Shown one piece after another: positions 26,441-40,018 of a stretch of DNA of 40,248 bases. This DNA comes from Caldilineaceae bacterium (lineage in GTDB: Bacteria > Chloroflexota > Anaerolineae > Caldilineales > Caldilineaceae): assembly GCA_014879855.1 (NCBI GenBank), contig JACSRH010000121.1, positions 1 to 40,248 of the forward strand, in the 5' to 3' direction. Positions within the stretch are counted from its first letter, which is position 1; the number at the start of each line of letters is the position of its first letter. The translations under genes were made by a program, and so were the position numbers. Under the pieces are notes generated by a model, which was not told where the DNA came from, ran no database searches, and was given only the letters and a program-made list of their open reading frames with translations.

Positions 26441-27369
26441 CGCAGCGTGCGATATAAAATTTCTTTCCACAGTCGCTTATCGATTTCCCAACAGACCTCA
26501 ATGTTGGGTTTGTGATCAGTCACGTTGAGTTCGTCGACAACGGTCATGCCGCGCGTCAACTCTTCGGCGCAGGCGACGTCGACGTAGTGCCAACTGCGCT
26601 GCGTGCAGACGCGCGGGTCGAGTGCAATCGCCATCGTTAGGGGGTCGGGCAACATCATGCCAGTGGCGCCCTGACTTTTCCGCCCTACCTGCAAGGCATG
26701 AGCGTTGCAGTCCAGCGTAAAGTGTGCGCGCGGCGTGTCAAAAGCGCGAATCGCCGCCATTTCGTCGTCCGTCAGCGCCGCATCAGAGCGACAGTGCTCC
26801 CAGCCGACCATCAGACACTTCATCCCCGCATGAAAGACGATGCGCGCCGCCTCCGGGTCACACCAGATGTTGAACTCGGCGGCCGGCGTGACGTTGCCCA
26901 CGCAGTTGGCGTTGCCGCCCATGATGTAGCATTCCTTCACCCACGCCGCCAGCCGCGGTTCGACGGTGAGCGCGGCGGCCAAGTTGGTGAGCGGCCCCAG
27001 CGTCACCAGCGTGATTTCGCCCGGCGCGGCGCGGAAACGGCGGATCAATTCCTCGACCGCGTGCTGTCCGGCAGCCGGGCGTTGTGGCTGTAACCGGCCG
27101 AGCTTTCCCATGCCGTCCGCGCCGTGGAACCATTCCGCGTGTACAGCGGGGCGCAGCAGCGGCTGCGCGCAGCCTTCGTAAACTGGCGTCGTCTGGCCGC
27201 AAAACTCGACGCTGTAGCGGGCGTTGGCGCTGGCGCGCGCCAGTGGCACATTGCCGTAAACCACGGTGATGGCGTCCACTGTCACATCGGGCCAGTACAG
27301 CGCCATGATGATGGCGACCGCATCATCGGACGCGGTGTCGGTGTCGATGATAAAATGACGGCTGGTCAT
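26437..27369 (-). CDS. nucleoside hydrolase (IU-NH family)
   Basis: Hydrolyses the N-glycosidic bond of ribonucleosides to base and ribose. The N-terminal calcium-binding motif appears as DTDTASDDA, a variant of DTDPGxDDA. The second calcium/ribose site is 'NVTPAAEFNIWCDPEAARIV'. The central 'LVTLGPLTNLAAAL' is typical. Length (310 aa) matches the family. It lies upstream of and coupled to the PfkB kinase gene, as in nucleoside salvage operons. A hairpin separates it from leuA. Confidence 0.9.
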   Translation of the reverse strand: MTSRHFIIDTDTASDDAVAIIMALYWPDVTVDAITVVYGNVPLARASANARYSVEFCGQTTPVYEGCAQPLLRPAVHAEWFHGADGMGKLGRLQPQRPAAGQHAVEELIRRFRAAPGEITLVTLGPLTNLAAALTVEPRLAAWVKECYIMGGNANCVGNVTPAAEFNIWCDPEAARIVFHAGMKCLMVGWEHCRSDAALTDDEMAAIRAFDTPRAHFTLDCNAHALQVGRKSQGATGMMLPDPLTMAIALDPRVCTQRSWHYVDVACAEELTRGMTVVDELNVTDHKPNIEVCWEIDKRLWKEILYRTLR

Positions 27370-27403
27370 AGAGCATTCTCATGCATGATAGATCACGGGG
27401 CGA

Positions 27404-27465
27404 ACGGATGCGGCGGATTGACACAGATTCTGCTCAAAGAATCCGCGTTACTTCGCCGCATCCGT
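27404..27465. terminator. inverted repeat between leuA and nucleoside hydrolase gene
   Basis: ACGGATGCGGCG (27404-27415) is matched exactly by CGCCGCATCCGT (27454-27465). Inside, GCGGATT (27413-27419) can instead pair with AATCCGC (27440-27446), so two folds are possible. It lies just downstream of leuA and is the likely end of the ilv-leu transcript, though without a T-run. Confidence 0.5.
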
Positions 27466-27492
27466 CTAATCCATGGCCTGTTATTTTGTACT

Positions 27493-29279
<1,787 letters not shown>

Positions 29280-29280
<1 letters not shown>

Positions 29281-29411
29281 CAGTCAATCTCCTTGAAGGT
29301 GAGTCGAAATGGGATGGGTGCGTGTTGAATAAGTGAAACTGTTGCTACAAATGGGTATAGAGAAAAACATCGATGCAGTGTGCGTAAAAGGTCAGCAAGA
29401 CCATCGTCCAT
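29280..29411 (-). CDS. 43-aa upstream ORF overlapping leuA (candidate leader peptide)
   Basis: ATG 29411 is preceded by AAAGGAGG (29420-29427, spacing 8), one of the strongest ribosome sites in the window. The product begins MDDGLADLLRTLHRCFSLY and ends LTFKEID. Seven residues are leucine, mostly with codons that are uncommon in this GC-rich window (CTT x3, TTA, CTA). The stop TGA 29282-29280 shares its A with the leuA start. No family is recognisable. It may sense leucyl-tRNA or just couple translation; either reading is inference. Confidence 0.6.
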
Positions 29412-29449
29412 TTCGATCACCTCCTTTCGTGTACAGACGCACCATTTAT

Positions 29450-30595
<1,146 letters not shown>

Positions 30596-30617
30596 AAGGT
30601 GTCCAGGGTTGAAAGGT

Positions 30618-30714
30618 GAGAAGATGAGATTAGGGGATTAAGAGATTAGAGACTGGAGATTGGAGAGAGCCGTCTTGTTCCCAACCAATCTCCAATCTCT
30701 TGATCTCCAATCTC
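30618..30714. repeat. GAGATT/AATCTC heptamer hairpin, copy 3
   Basis: Between ilvC and pyk. GATTAAGAGATTAGAGAC / GGAGATTGGAG is followed by CCAATCTCCAATCTC / TGATCTCCAATCTC. The arms can pair around a short central loop near 30670-30680. Confidence 0.75.
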
Positions 30715-31719
<1,005 letters not shown>

Positions 31720-31760
31720 GAGTTCAAATTCCTAAAAGTTGGATTGGTTGAAATTACAAA

Positions 31761-31840
31761 GTGAGAAGAGAGACGAGAGATTAGGAGATCAGCGGATATC
31801 GTAATCTCCAATCTCTTAATCTCTCCATCTCTTAATCTCT
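31761..31840. repeat. GAGATT/AATCTC heptamer hairpin, copy 4
   Basis: Between ilvN and ilvC. AGAAGAGAGACGAGAGATT and AGGAGATC face AATCTCCAATCTCTTAATCT and following units. At about 80 bp it is the shortest of the five copies. Confidence 0.72.
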
Positions 31841-32413
<573 letters not shown>

Positions 32414-32436
32414 ACGTTCCTCACCTTTTGTGTATG

Positions 32437-32545
32437 GGAGATTAGAGACTGGAGATTGAGAGATTTTGCATCCTGCGAAGCCAAATCTCTAATCTCCAAT
32501 CTCTTAATCACCTAATCTCTAAATCACCTAATCTCTAAATCTCTA
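32437..32545. repeat. GAGATT/AATCTC heptamer hairpin, copy 5
   Basis: Between ilvB and ilvN. GGAGATTAGAGACTGGAGAT with TGAGAGATT is followed by AAATCTCTAATCTCCAATCT and then three CACCTAATCTCTAAAT-like units. The last units are direct 15-16-bp repeats, so this copy has probably expanded by slippage. Confidence 0.75.
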
Positions 32546-32549
32546 CTTT

Positions 32550-34343
32550 TTACCAACTCGGCTGCACACCGCTGTAACCTTGCATCACGGCAGGTTTGGG
32601 CCGGCGGATCAACTGATCCACCGCGGCGCCTGGCGGCACCATGGGATAGACGTTCACTTCTTCCTTGACGCGGAAATCGATCAGGAAGGGGCCAGGCGTG
32701 GCGTTTGCCTTTTCGATGGCAGGCACGACTTCCTCGGGTTTAGTCACGGCCAGGCCAGGAATCTGGTAGGCAGCAGCCAGTTGCACAAAATCTGGCGACC
32801 ACACCGGAGTTCCCGTGTAGCGCCTGTCGTAAAAGAATTGTTGCCACTGGCGCACCATGCCCAAGAAGCCGTTGTTGATGATCGCAATCTTGACCGGCAG
32901 GTCGCGCTCCTGTTTGATGACCGCCAACTCCTGGAGCGTCATCTGGAAGCCGCCGTCACCGGCCACGGCCCACACCAGCCGATCCGGATAAGCCATCTGC
33001 GCGCCGATGGCCGCGGGCAGGGCAAAGCCCATCGTGCCCAGGCCGCCGCTGGTGAGCAGTTGGCCGAGATGGTCGTGGGTGAAATACTGGCACTCCCACA
33101 TCTGATGCTGCCCGACATCGGTCACGATGATCGGCGGGCCATTCTGGGCATTGTGCGTCGCGTGCCAGAGCTGGCGGATGACATACGGCGGGATCAGTTC
33201 GTCCACTTCATAGTTGATGATGTCCGACTGGTCAGTGTCGGTCTCCCATTCCTTAATCTCCTGGAGCCACACCTGATGGCGGCGCTCCTCGACCAGCGGC
33301 AGCAGCGCGGGCAGCGTCTCCGCCAGATCGCCGATCACGGTGAGATCCGGCACGATGTTTTTGCCGACTTCGGCCTTGTCCAGCTCGAAGTGGATGATCT
33401 TGGACTGTTTGGCAAAGCTGTCCAGGCGTCCCGTAATGCGGTCGTCGAAACGCATGCCCATCGCGATCAGCACATCACAGCCCTGCACCGCACGGTTGGC
33501 GTACGCTTCGCCGTGCATGCCGCCCATGCCCAGGCTCAACGGGTGGCTCTCCGGGATATTGCCTGTGCCCAGCAGTGTCGTGACGACTGGAATTTCGGCT
33601 TTCTCGACCAGTTCGAGCAACTCGCGCCCCATTGCCGCCAGTTGCACGCCGTGACCCGCCAGCACCAGTGGCCGCTCCGCCCTGTTGATCAGCTCTGCGG
33701 CTTTGCGCACAACTTCCTTATCGACATCGGGCCAGGGTTCAAAACCAGGAAGGTCAACCTCGAAGTCATAGCGGAACAGACCGGTTGCGTTCTGCACATC
33801 CTTGCAGATGTCGATCAGCACGACGCCGGGCCGTCCTTCGCGAGCAATATAGAAAGCTTCTTTGAGAATTAAAGGAAGGTCGTTCACGTCGGTAACCAGG
33901 TAATTGTGCTTGCACACGGGGGCGGTCACACCGACGACATCGGACTCCTGGAACGCATCGGTGCCAAGGAGGTTGGTGGGCACCTGGCCAGTAATCGCAA
34001 CGATGGGCACGCTGTCCATCTGAGCGGTGGCCAGACCTGTCACCAGGTTCGTGGCGCCGGGGCCGCTGGTGGCGATACACACCCCCACCTCGCCGGTCGC
34101 CCTGGCCCAGCCATCCGCCATATGCGCGGCGCACTGTTCGTGGCGCACCAACACGTGGTGAATCTTGCCCGCGGCTTCGTAGGGGGACAGCGCGTCGTAG
34201 GTCGGCAAAATGGCGCCGCCTGGATGGCCATACACCACACGCGTCCCTTCACGCACCAGCGCCTCCCAGACCATCTGCGCGCCTGTCATCGGCGTGGGCG
34301 TTTCTGGTGCAGGGGGAGCAGCTTTTCCATTCCTTTTTGGCAT
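32550..34343 (-). CDS. ilvB: acetolactate synthase large (catalytic) subunit
   Basis: Thiamine-diphosphate enzyme that condenses two pyruvates, or pyruvate with 2-oxobutyrate. The product has 597 residues. Motifs: 'YGHPGGAILPTYDALS' and 'RHEQCAAHMADGWARATGEV' (catalytic Glu), 'VTDVGQHQMWECQYF', and the ThDP motif 'GDGGFQMTLQELAVIKQE' ending at 'NNGFLGMVRQWQ'. A short Pro-rich N-terminal leader precedes the PYR domain. GAGGAG is well placed before ATG 34343. Upstream lie the ilv leader peptide, attenuator and promoter. It is the first structural gene of the ilv-leu operon. Confidence 0.95.
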   Translation of the reverse strand: MPKRNGKAAPPAPETPTPMTGAQMVWEALVREGTRVVYGHPGGAILPTYDALSPYEAAGKIHHVLVRHEQCAAHMADGWARATGEVGVCIATSGPGATNLVTGLATAQMDSVPIVAITGQVPTNLLGTDAFQESDVVGVTAPVCKHNYLVTDVNDLPLILKEAFYIAREGRPGVVLIDICKDVQNATGLFRYDFEVDLPGFEPWPDVDKEVVRKAAELINRAERPLVLAGHGVQLAAMGRELLELVEKAEIPVVTTLLGTGNIPESHPLSLGMGGMHGEAYANRAVQGCDVLIAMGMRFDDRITGRLDSFAKQSKIIHFELDKAEVGKNIVPDLTVIGDLAETLPALLPLVEERRHQVWLQEIKEWETDTDQSDIINYEVDELIPPYVIRQLWHATHNAQNGPPIIVTDVGQHQMWECQYFTHDHLGQLLTSGGLGTMGFALPAAIGAQMAYPDRLVWAVAGDGGFQMTLQELAVIKQERDLPVKIAIINNGFLGMVRQWQQFFYDRRYTGTPVWSPDFVQLAAAYQIPGLAVTKPEEVVPAIEKANATPGPFLIDFRVKEEVNVYPMVPPGAAVDQLIRRPKPAVMQGYSGVQPSW

Positions 34344-34386
34344 AGTCGAATCTCCTCGTTTGCCGGATCGGAACTATATTGCTTGC

Positions 34387-34457
<71 letters not shown>

Positions 34458-34473
<16 letters not shown>

Positions 34474-34550
34474 ATCATCCACTCCCGGTCTACTACAATG
34501 ACCCGAAGCACAACGCTAAGAAGAAGGCTAATCAAGACAAAAATACGCAT
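34458..34550 (-). CDS. ilvL: ilv leader peptide (30 aa, Ile/Leu/Val-rich)
   Basis: ATG 34550 to TGA 34458 encodes MRIFVLISLLLSVV, then LRVIVVDREW and MMVGEG. Of 30 residues 15 are Ile, Leu or Val, with runs LLL, VV and VIVV. This is the signature of a branched-chain amino acid attenuation leader. It lies between a good promoter and the terminator of the ilvB leader. Its last codons (34473-34462) contain GGTTGGAGAAGG, which can pair with the terminator's 5' side. The ribosome site is weak (purine-rich stretch GAGCAAGTAAAG). Too short for ordinary gene calling, but supported by the architecture. Confidence 0.8.
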
Positions 34551-34650
34551 GATGGCTGCTTTACTTGCTCGTGATGTTTACTTGCTTGTGATGCTCTTGC
34601 TGTTGGCGTGTTTGCACAATTTTGGTTGGGCAATTCGCTTGCTGACGGTC

Positions 34651-34679
34651 AGTATAATGGCGACGCTGTCACTTGTCAA
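34651..34679 (-). promoter_or_regulatory. promoter of the ilv-leu operon
   Basis: On the minus strand TTGACA (34679-34674) and TATACT (34656-34651) are separated by exactly 17 bp. Transcription should start near 34644, about 95 nt before the leader-peptide ATG. It lies just downstream of livF. Confidence 0.8.
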
Positions 34680-34746
34680 TTGCGTTGCAGCGGAATCCAA
34701 CAAATTGCAAGACGCGCTTCCCTCCGCGCCTTTCGTGCTTGCTCTG

Positions 34747-35457
34747 CTAGATGCCCAGATAAGCGCGGCGCACTTCCTGATCATTTTCCACCTGTCGCGA
34801 AGGGCCGCTGCGGTCAACCTTGCCTTTGGCGAGCACATACGCGTAATCGCTCACCTTGAGCGCCATGCGCACGTTCTGCTCCACCAGCAGAATGGTGTAG
34901 CCTTCTTTACGCAGCCGGCGCAGCGCCTGGAAGAGGTCGAGCGCCAGCACAGGCGCCAGCCCCAACGACATCTCGTCGACAATCAAAATAACTGGTTCGG
35001 ACATGATGCCACGCGCAACGGCCAGCATCTGCTGCTCGCCGCCGCTCATTGTGCCCGCCCGCTGGTGCATCCGCTCCTTAAGGCGCGGGAAGAGCGCAAA
35101 GACTCGTTCAATATTCTGCGCCTGTCGTGGCCGCGCCCGCCGCGGCGTCGCACCCATCTCCAGGTTCTCCAGCACGCTCATGTCGGTAAAAAGCTGGCGT
35201 CCCTCCGGCGCCATGATCAGACCCATCTCAGCCTTGGTGTAGGGCGGCAGCCGGCTGACATCTTGCCCCTGAAAGAAGACCTTGCCCTGCCACGGCTTGA
35301 GCTGGCCTACAATGGTGCGCAGCAGCGTCGTCTTGCCAGCGCCGTTGGAGCCGACCAGCGTCGTCAACTGCCCCTGCTCCATGGCAAAATCAATGCCCCA
35401 TAAAATCTGGAGCTCGCCGTAGCCGGAGGTTATATCGTGGACTTCAAGCAGCGCCAT
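34747..35457 (-). CDS. livF: branched-chain amino acid ABC transporter, ATP-binding protein LivF
   Basis: One of two cytoplasmic ATPases of the HAAT transporter. The 236 residues include the Walker A GSNGAGKTT, signature MSGGEQQM, Walker B 'PVILIVDEMSLGLAP' and the H-loop region 'ILLVEQNVRMAL'. It is separated from livG by one base and is the last gene of the liv operon. The ilv promoter starts 68 nt beyond its stop. Confidence 0.93.
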   Translation of the reverse strand: MALLEVHDITSGYGELQILWGIDFAMEQGQLTTLVGSNGAGKTTLLRTIVGQLKPWQGKVFFQGQDVSRLPPYTKAEMGLIMAPEGRQLFTDMSVLENLEMGATPRRARPRQAQNIERVFALFPRLKERMHQRAGTMSGGEQQMLAVARGIMSEPVILIVDEMSLGLAPVLALDLFQALRRLRKEGYTILLVEQNVRMALKVSDYAYVLAKGKVDRSGPSRQVENDQEVRRAYLGI

Positions 35458-35458
35458 C

Positions 35459-36211
35459 TCAGATTTCCTCCTCTTCCAGCAGCTTTTCCGCCATTTCCGG
35501 GTTGCCCAGATAGGCTTCGATGACGACCGGATCTTGCGCCACCTCGGCCGGCGCGCCCTGCGCGATCAATTCGCCATAGTTGAGCACGAGGATGCGGTGC
35601 GACAGGTTCATGATCGCGTGCATGATGTGTTCGATCATGATGATGGTCACGCCTCGTTCGCAGATTTTGCGGATAGTAGCGAGCATGCCCATGACCTCTG
35701 CCGTGTTCAGCCCGGCGAGCACCTCATCGAGCAGCAGCAGATAAGGGTGGCTGGCCAGCGCCCGCGCCATTTCCAGCCGCTTCTTCTGCGCCACATTGAG
35801 GCTGCTGGCAAGCTGGTGGCTGCGCTCGTGCAGCCCGACCAGCTCGAGCACCTCGTCGGCCACGCGCGTCGCGGCGCGCAGGCCCAGCCCTTCACGGCCA
35901 TAGCACGCGCCGACGACCACATTCTCGCGCACGCTCAGCTCGTTGAGTGGCCGCACGATCTGGTGCGTGCGCGCCAGCCCCAGCCGGGCGACGCGGTAAG
36001 GGCGGTAGCCAGTGACATCCTGGCCGCGAAAGATAATGCGCCCCATAGTCGGCGCATAGACGCCGTTCAGACAGTTGAAAAGCGTCGTCTTGCCCGCGCC
36101 ATTGGGACCGAGCAGCCCCAGAATTTCGCCTTCTTCCAGGCCAAAAGTGACATTTTTGACCGCGGTCAGCCCGCCGAACTGCTTGGTGACGTTGTCGACT
36201 TGCAGGATCAT
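35459..36211 (-). CDS. livG: branched-chain amino acid ABC transporter, ATP-binding protein LivG
   Basis: The second ATPase, of 250 residues. Walker A GPNGAGKTT, 'NCLNGVYAPTMGRIIFRGQD' and the LivG-type Walker B 'LLLLDEVLAGLNTAEV' are clear. The signature loop reads LNVAQKKRLEMARAL instead of LSxGQ; related LivG proteins also deviate here. ATG 36211 overlaps the livM stop (ATGA) with GAGGAGG upstream, so translation is coupled. Confidence 0.92.
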   Translation of the reverse strand: MILQVDNVTKQFGGLTAVKNVTFGLEEGEILGLLGPNGAGKTTLFNCLNGVYAPTMGRIIFRGQDVTGYRPYRVARLGLARTHQIVRPLNELSVRENVVVGACYGREGLGLRAATRVADEVLELVGLHERSHQLASSLNVAQKKRLEMARALASHPYLLLLDEVLAGLNTAEVMGMLATIRKICERGVTIIMIEHIMHAIMNLSHRILVLNYGELIAQGAPAEVAQDPVVIEAYLGNPEMAEKLLEEEEI

Positions 36212-37176
36212 TCCAGCAACCTCCTCAGCGGCGCAAAGCGGTGGCGCAGCCAGCCGACTGCACCCGCGGGAATAAAGAGCACAATCAACAGCAGCAGGAC
36301 GCCGGCGACCACAAGTTGGGTGTTCTTGAAGAGCTCGCTGGTCAGCAGCAAGCCGCGCAGCCGCTGGTAGAAGGCTGCACCCAACACTGGCCCCAACACC
36401 GTGCCCGCGCCGCCCAGCATCACCATCACCAGCAGTTCGACCGAGAGGTGGAGACGAAAGGCGCTCTCCGGCTCGATGATACCGTTCTTGAAGAAGAAGA
36501 GCACGCCGATCAGCCCGGGGAAGAAGGCGGAGATCACATAGGCCGTCGTTTTAGCGCGCGGCGCGACGACGCCCATCACCTCGGCGGCGTCCTCATCTTC
36601 GCGGATTGCCATCAGGCCAAGGCCGAACTTCGATTTCTTGACCAGATAGCTCACCACGATCACCAACAGCGTGATGACAGCCAGCGCCCAGTAGGTGAGC
36701 CATAGCGCCTGCGCCGGCCCGCCATACTCCTGATAGATGCTGAAGTTGAGGTTCATGCCGGTCGGCCCGCCCAGAAAATCGAGGTTGATCACCAGCGCCT
36801 TCATGGCTTCGTTGATGCCGATCGTGGCGAGGGCAAAGTAGGCGCCGCGCAGACGCAGCACAGCCGAGCCGAGCAACAGCGCCAGCGTCGCAGCGGCCAC
36901 TCCGCCGATCGGGACAGCCAGCAGCAGATGCCAGCCGAGCGCGCTGACGGTGTAAAAGCCGAGATAGCCGCCCAGCCCAAAGAAAACGATGCTGCCAAAG
37001 TTGACATAGCCGGTGTAGCCCAGCAGGATGTTCAAGCTCGACGCCAGCGCCACCGACATCAACATGGTAAAGATAGTTTCGCGCAGGCTGGCGTTGTTGC
37101 CAAAGGCCGGCCAGATCGCCGCGGCCGCCACGAGCAGCAGCGGCAGCCACAATCCCGGCTGTCGCCACGCGCTCAT
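36208..37176 (-). CDS. livM: branched-chain amino acid ABC transporter, permease LivM
   Basis: An inner-membrane permease of 322 residues with about nine or ten hydrophobic segments. The EAA-like loop contains 'GLGLMAIREDEDAAEVMGV', and 'MVMLGGAGTVLGPVLGAAF' is diagnostic. The frame stays open to 37254, but ATG 37176 overlaps the livH stop as ATGA, which is the typical arrangement. It pairs with LivH to form the membrane channel. Confidence 0.92.
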   Translation of the reverse strand: MSAWRQPGLWLPLLLVAAAAIWPAFGNNASLRETIFTMLMSVALASSLNILLGYTGYVNFGSIVFFGLGGYLGFYTVSALGWHLLLAVPIGGVAAATLALLLGSAVLRLRGAYFALATIGINEAMKALVINLDFLGGPTGMNLNFSIYQEYGGPAQALWLTYWALAVITLLVIVVSYLVKKSKFGLGLMAIREDEDAAEVMGVVAPRAKTTAYVISAFFPGLIGVLFFFKNGIIEPESAFRLHLSVELLVMVMLGGAGTVLGPVLGAAFYQRLRGLLLTSELFKNTQLVVAGVLLLLIVLFIPAGAVGWLRHRFAPLRRLLE

Positions 37177-38033
37177 TGTCTGGCTCCAAAGAGTCCCTGC
37201 GGGCGCACCAGCAGAATCAGCACAAAGAGGGCAAACTCCAGCACGGGCACCCACGTGGTTTTCATGAAAACCGGCACGATCCCTTCGATCAGCCCCAGGA
37301 TCAGCCCGCCGGCCAGCGCGCCGACCGGGTTGCCCAACCCACCGAGCACGACGATCACAAAGCTTTTCAGCTCGTAGACGCCGCCGGAGAGGATGGTGAA
37401 AGGCTGAATCGTGGCCAGCAGCCCGCCGGAAACAGCCGCCAGCATCGCCCCGATGCCGAAGCTGATGGCGAGCACGCGCGAGGAGGGAATGCCCATCAGC
37501 TCGGCCGATTTGCGGTTGTTGGCCACGGCGCGGATATTTTTGCCCAGCCGGGTGCGGCGCAGGAAAAGATAGAGCGCCGCGGTGACCAGCAGGGCGACCA
37601 CCGCGGCGGCCACGCGCGCACCGGTGGTGGTCACCGGTCCAAAGGTGACCGCGCCCAGCGAGAAGTCGACGTTGCGGAAGTTGGTGGAGAAAACTACCGT
37701 GCCGGCGCCGATGATAATCATGTTAACGGCAAAGGTGGAGAGCAGGCTGGCGAGGTGCGGCGCGTTGAGCACGCGATGCACTGCGACGAAATACATGATC
37801 ACGCCAAAAATCAACCCGCCGCCCGCCACGATCAGCAGACCAAGATAAGGATTGACCCCGGTGTTGGTGAAGAGCAGGTAGACGCCAAACATGCCCAGCG
37901 CGATGATCGGGCCGTGCGCCAGGTTGATCACGTTCATAATGCCAAAGATCAGGGTGAGACCCATCGCCACCAGCCCGTAGACGACGCCGATCAGCAGCCC
38001 GTCCACGATCGATGGCAAAAGCATATCCAACAT
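37173..38033 (-). CDS. livH: branched-chain amino acid ABC transporter, permease LivH
   Basis: A 286-residue permease. 'YGLVAMGLTLIFGIMNVINL' near the start and 'VVLGGLGNPVGALAGGLILG' near the end are characteristic LivH motifs, and about eight hydrophobic segments are seen. ATG 38033 has AGAGGAG about 10 nt upstream; the longer frame to 38138 adds only basic non-membrane residues and is not used. A 146-nt gap separates it from livK. Confidence 0.92.
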   Translation of the reverse strand: MLDMLLPSIVDGLLIGVVYGLVAMGLTLIFGIMNVINLAHGPIIALGMFGVYLLFTNTGVNPYLGLLIVAGGGLIFGVIMYFVAVHRVLNAPHLASLLSTFAVNMIIIGAGTVVFSTNFRNVDFSLGAVTFGPVTTTGARVAAAVVALLVTAALYLFLRRTRLGKNIRAVANNRKSAELMGIPSSRVLAISFGIGAMLAAVSGGLLATIQPFTILSGGVYELKSFVIVVLGGLGNPVGALAGGLILGLIEGIVPVFMKTTWVPVLEFALFVLILLVRPQGLFGARQ

Positions 38034-38179
38034 GAGAGCAATCTCCTCTCTGTGCACGCGGGCGGCGCCAGATTTTCCAGCGCGGCGCGCTGTTGATTTG
38101 CGCGGCTGAAGATGGCTGAAGGCGGCGACTGCCAGCACTGCTGCGGCGCCGCCTCCAGCCCAAGGAGGTGGTCCTGGCG

Positions 38180-39532
38180 TTAGCGAACAGGCGTCAGAAC
38201 GTCGGCTGTCTTGCCTTCAGGCGGCCAGACGATCTGCTTGATCAGGTTGCCGCTCTCGTCCTTCTGCCACTGCACATAGACCATTTCGTGGCCGGTCTGC
38301 AGGCCATGCGCCTCTGCGGAGGCGTCGAATTGGATGTGGCCGAAGAAGTTCATCTGGTCCATGGCGTCAAGCGCGGCCTTGACGGCCTGCGGCTCGGTGC
38401 TGCCAGCCTGCTCAATGGCGGCCTGCAGGATCAAGCCAGCGACGTAGCCGCCGGCCGCGTGGTAAGAAGGCTCCTCGTTATAGGCTGCCTGGTAGGCGGC
38501 AACAAAGTCGGCGTCGCTCGGCCCATACCAGCTAAGATTGCTGGCCGCGGCCGATTCGGCGGTGTACGCGGCCTGCGGCTCCCATTGGCTGGGCCCGGCT
38601 ACGCCAATCGCCGCGTCGCCCAGTTCGGCAAAGGTAGGTTCGGGCGGTGCGACGAGCAGCACCAGAAATTCCAGTCCCAGCCCTTTTTCGGCAAGCTGGC
38701 GGGCAAAGGTGCTGCCATCCTGGAAATGACCGCCGCCCAGCAACGCATCGGGCGCAGCCTGCTGCACCTTGTTGATAATCGGAGAGAAATCGGTGGTGCC
38801 AGAGTCGTAGCCCTCAAAGAGCACAACGTCAAAACCCTTCTCCTGGGCATAGCTTTCCAGCGCAGTCGCCACGTCGGTGGAAAACTTGTCGTTCTCGTGG
38901 ACGATGGCAATTTTCTTCAAATCGGGATTGGTGGCGGCGATCATGTCCGCCGCGCCAGTGAGATATTTGCTGGCGGGCGTGTAGGCCTGGAAGACCAGCG
39001 TGTACCCCTGCGTGTAATTGCTGTCGGAGGCGGCGCCGGTGGTGATCATCGGTTTCTGGTATTGTTCGGCGATCACCGACGCCGAGGCCGTCAGCCCGCT
39101 GGAGTAGGGGCTGATGAGGAAGTCGGCGTTGTCCTCGGTTGCCAGCTTGGTGTAAAGCTCCTGCACGCGGTCGCCGCTCGATTCGTCATCGTAAAACTTG
39201 GACTGAAACTTGACGGTGGAGCCGTCGGCCAGGGTGATGCCCCCGGCTTCATTGACCTGGTCCATCCACAGGTTGAGTCCATTGGTCTGGCGCGTGGACT
39301 CGACATTGAGCTTGCCCGTGAGCGAGGAAGTATAGCCAATCGTCACCATTCTGGCGCTGCCGTCGCCGGCGGTGGTGTTGTTGGCGGCAGTGTTGTCGGC
39401 GGGGGTGTTGTCGGCGGCGGTCACGGCTGTATCGGCGCCGCCGGCAGGTGCAGCCGGGGCAGCCGGCGCACAGGCCGCCAGCAACAGCAAGAGGATCAGC
39501 AGGCTGGACAGTACGAGAGATCGGATGGTCAT
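38180..39532 (-). CDS. livK: branched-chain amino acid ABC transporter, substrate-binding lipoprotein
   Basis: The ligand-binding component, anchored as a lipoprotein: the signal peptide ends in the lipobox LLLAAC. An Ala/Pro/Thr-rich linker (to about residue 60) leads into a type I periplasmic-binding fold ('VTIGYTSSLTGKLNVESTRQ', 'ADFLISPYSSGLTASASVIA', 'AYTAESAAASNLSWYG'). ATG 39532 has AAAGGAG upstream; a TTG start at 39550 lies on that site. The mature product is about 430 aa, longer than the E. coli LivK (about 345), so the ligand could be an amide or another amino acid. It is the first gene of the liv operon. Confidence 0.9.
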   Translation of the reverse strand: MTIRSLVLSSLLILLLLLAACAPAAPAAPAGGADTAVTAADNTPADNTAANNTTAGDGSARMVTIGYTSSLTGKLNVESTRQTNGLNLWMDQVNEAGGITLADGSTVKFQSKFYDDESSGDRVQELYTKLATEDNADFLISPYSSGLTASASVIAEQYQKPMITTGAASDSNYTQGYTLVFQAYTPASKYLTGAADMIAATNPDLKKIAIVHENDKFSTDVATALESYAQEKGFDVVLFEGYDSGTTDFSPIINKVQQAAPDALLGGGHFQDGSTFARQLAEKGLGLEFLVLLVAPPEPTFAELGDAAIGVAGPSQWEPQAAYTAESAAASNLSWYGPSDADFVAAYQAAYNEEPSYHAAGGYVAGLILQAAIEQAGSTEPQAVKAALDAMDQMNFFGHIQFDASAEAHGLQTGHEMVYVQWQKDESGNLIKQIVWPPEGKTADVLTPVR

Positions 39533-40017
39533 GGGAGCTTCTCCTTTCAAATCAACTGATCAACAGGGACGCTAAACGGACACGGCGCAGGCGGAATGCA
39601 CCTGCCGCCGCGCTTTAACACGATAAGCAGAAGTCGAGAAACCGCACCGCTTTGGACGGCGCAGCAGCCCAGCCAGCCTGAGCTGACCAGCCAACGCATG
39701 GCAGCGCTTACATTGGGGGGCGCTTTGCTCACGAACGTTTATGCTTTTTTAGAAAGTGAACTGAACGAACGAATCCGGCTCAGATAAAGTGCTCATCGGC
39801 TGCGGCTGTGGGTCGAGCCCCTCAGCGCATCTTGTGCAAATGAGCAGCACCTCTGTGATATGCGGTAAAACCAGCAAGGACCGCAAGAGCCTGTTACTGG
39901 GGAGAATTGCGTCATTCCTGTCTGTCCAGCAGCCGCTGCCAACCACTGCGTTCGCCACGGAAGCATGACAAGTCGCGGCAGCTACTTTGTGGACAGCATT
40001 GAAAACAGACAGCATTG
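39533..40017 (-). promoter_or_regulatory. long gene-free leader region of the liv operon
   Basis: About 480 bp between the candidate promoter and livK. A minus-strand frame (about 39749-40015) contains an Ile/Leu/Val-dense run (RLLRSLLVLPHITEVLLI, about 39830-39905), which could be part of a leader peptide, but the start codon is unclear. A GC-rich hairpin GCAGG / CCTGC lies near 39586-39608. I see no convincing terminator, no rRNA/tRNA and no other gene here. Confidence 0.35.
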
Positions 40018-40018
40018 A
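39992..40018. repeat. 11-bp direct repeat GACAGCATTGA at the liv promoter
   Basis: GACAGCATTGA occurs at 39992-40002 and again at 40008-40018, 16 bp apart. The second copy touches the -10 box and covers the likely start point, where a repressor or activator could bind. Confidence 0.45.
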